Below, in pieces: positions 63,950 through 64,000 of a stretch of DNA of 64,000 nucleotides. The notes under the pieces are model-generated. The model was not told where the DNA came from. It worked only from the letters and a program-made list of their open reading frames with translations, and made no database searches. The stretch is from NCBI RefSeq assembly GCF_037975245.1, contig NC_092569.1:6442501-6506500 (forward strand). The letters are read 5' to 3'. The position numbers and the translations under genes were made by a program. The stretch is from Apostichopus japonicus. Lineage: Eukaryota; Echinodermata; Holothuroidea; Aspidochirotida; Stichopodidae. How positions within the stretch are numbered: the first letter of the stretch is position 1; each line of letters opens with the position of its first letter.

Positions 63950-64000
63950 GTAAGTTGGATATTTAGAAAATTGTAGACAAGTGTGCCAAATTGATAACGA

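Overview
The window is animal nuclear DNA: AT-rich, intron-containing, with canonical GT-AG splice sites, long TA microsatellites and many decayed transposons. The genes are fibrinogen-related proteins (FREPs): secreted proteins with a Thr/Ser-rich stalk, a TIL/TILa cysteine-rich module, an EGF-like module and a C-terminal fibrinogen (FBG) domain. This content, with THAP, P2X7-cytoplasmic-domain-like and Penelope-like sequences, fits a marine invertebrate, most likely an echinoderm such as a sea cucumber. The species is an inference; nothing in the window proves it.

Three FREP copies lie head to tail on the + strand. FREP-1 (1-12448) enters from the left edge; its start lies outside. Its first 10.3 kb is an array of 36 near-identical ~289/294-bp units, each carrying a symmetric phase 1-1, 69-bp (23-codon) stalk exon. 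Four unique exons follow (TIL, TILa/EGF/FBG start, FBG, FBG end). FREP-2 (19074-24809) has a promoter, signal-peptide exon and two diverged stalk exons, but also an in-frame TGA and a +1 frameshift in its FBG region, so it looks like a pseudogene. FREP-3 (34786-41918) is complete and open: 9 exons, 481 aa, three stalk exons.

The 3' half of FREP-1 and its downstream flank (about 10.3-18.0 kb) is duplicated as the 3' half and flank of FREP-3 (39.6-45.28 kb plus 52.48-54.7 kb). The second copy is split by a 7.2-kb insertion: a TG...CA solo-LTR-like element that itself holds a 6.1-kb TTAA-flanked DNA transposon with a decayed THAP domain on + and a decayed P2X7-cytoplasmic-domain-like gene on -. 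Each duplicate carries an 18-bp satellite, a broken FREP terminal-exon fragment, a LINE 3' end and a tetranucleotide microsatellite.

Other regions: 26449-31705 is a 5.26-kb element with inverted ends and dense AGTGCTA/TAGCACT subterminal motifs; 33.2-34.5 kb is a LINE reverse-transcriptase remnant just upstream of the FREP-3 promoter; a TTAA MITE occurs at 37.2 and 57.4 kb; hammerhead-ribozyme-like motifs occur at 24.1 kb and at 61.4 kb, the latter next to a Penelope-like C-terminus. From 55 to 64 kb no convincing host gene was seen.

The most notable observation is the exon-level tandem array: repeat number sets the potential stalk length of a candidate immune lectin without breaking frame (2, 3 and at least 36 stalk exons in the three paralogs). 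The FBG exons of FREP-1 and FREP-3 differ mainly by amino-acid-changing substitutions, while their TIL exon is identical.
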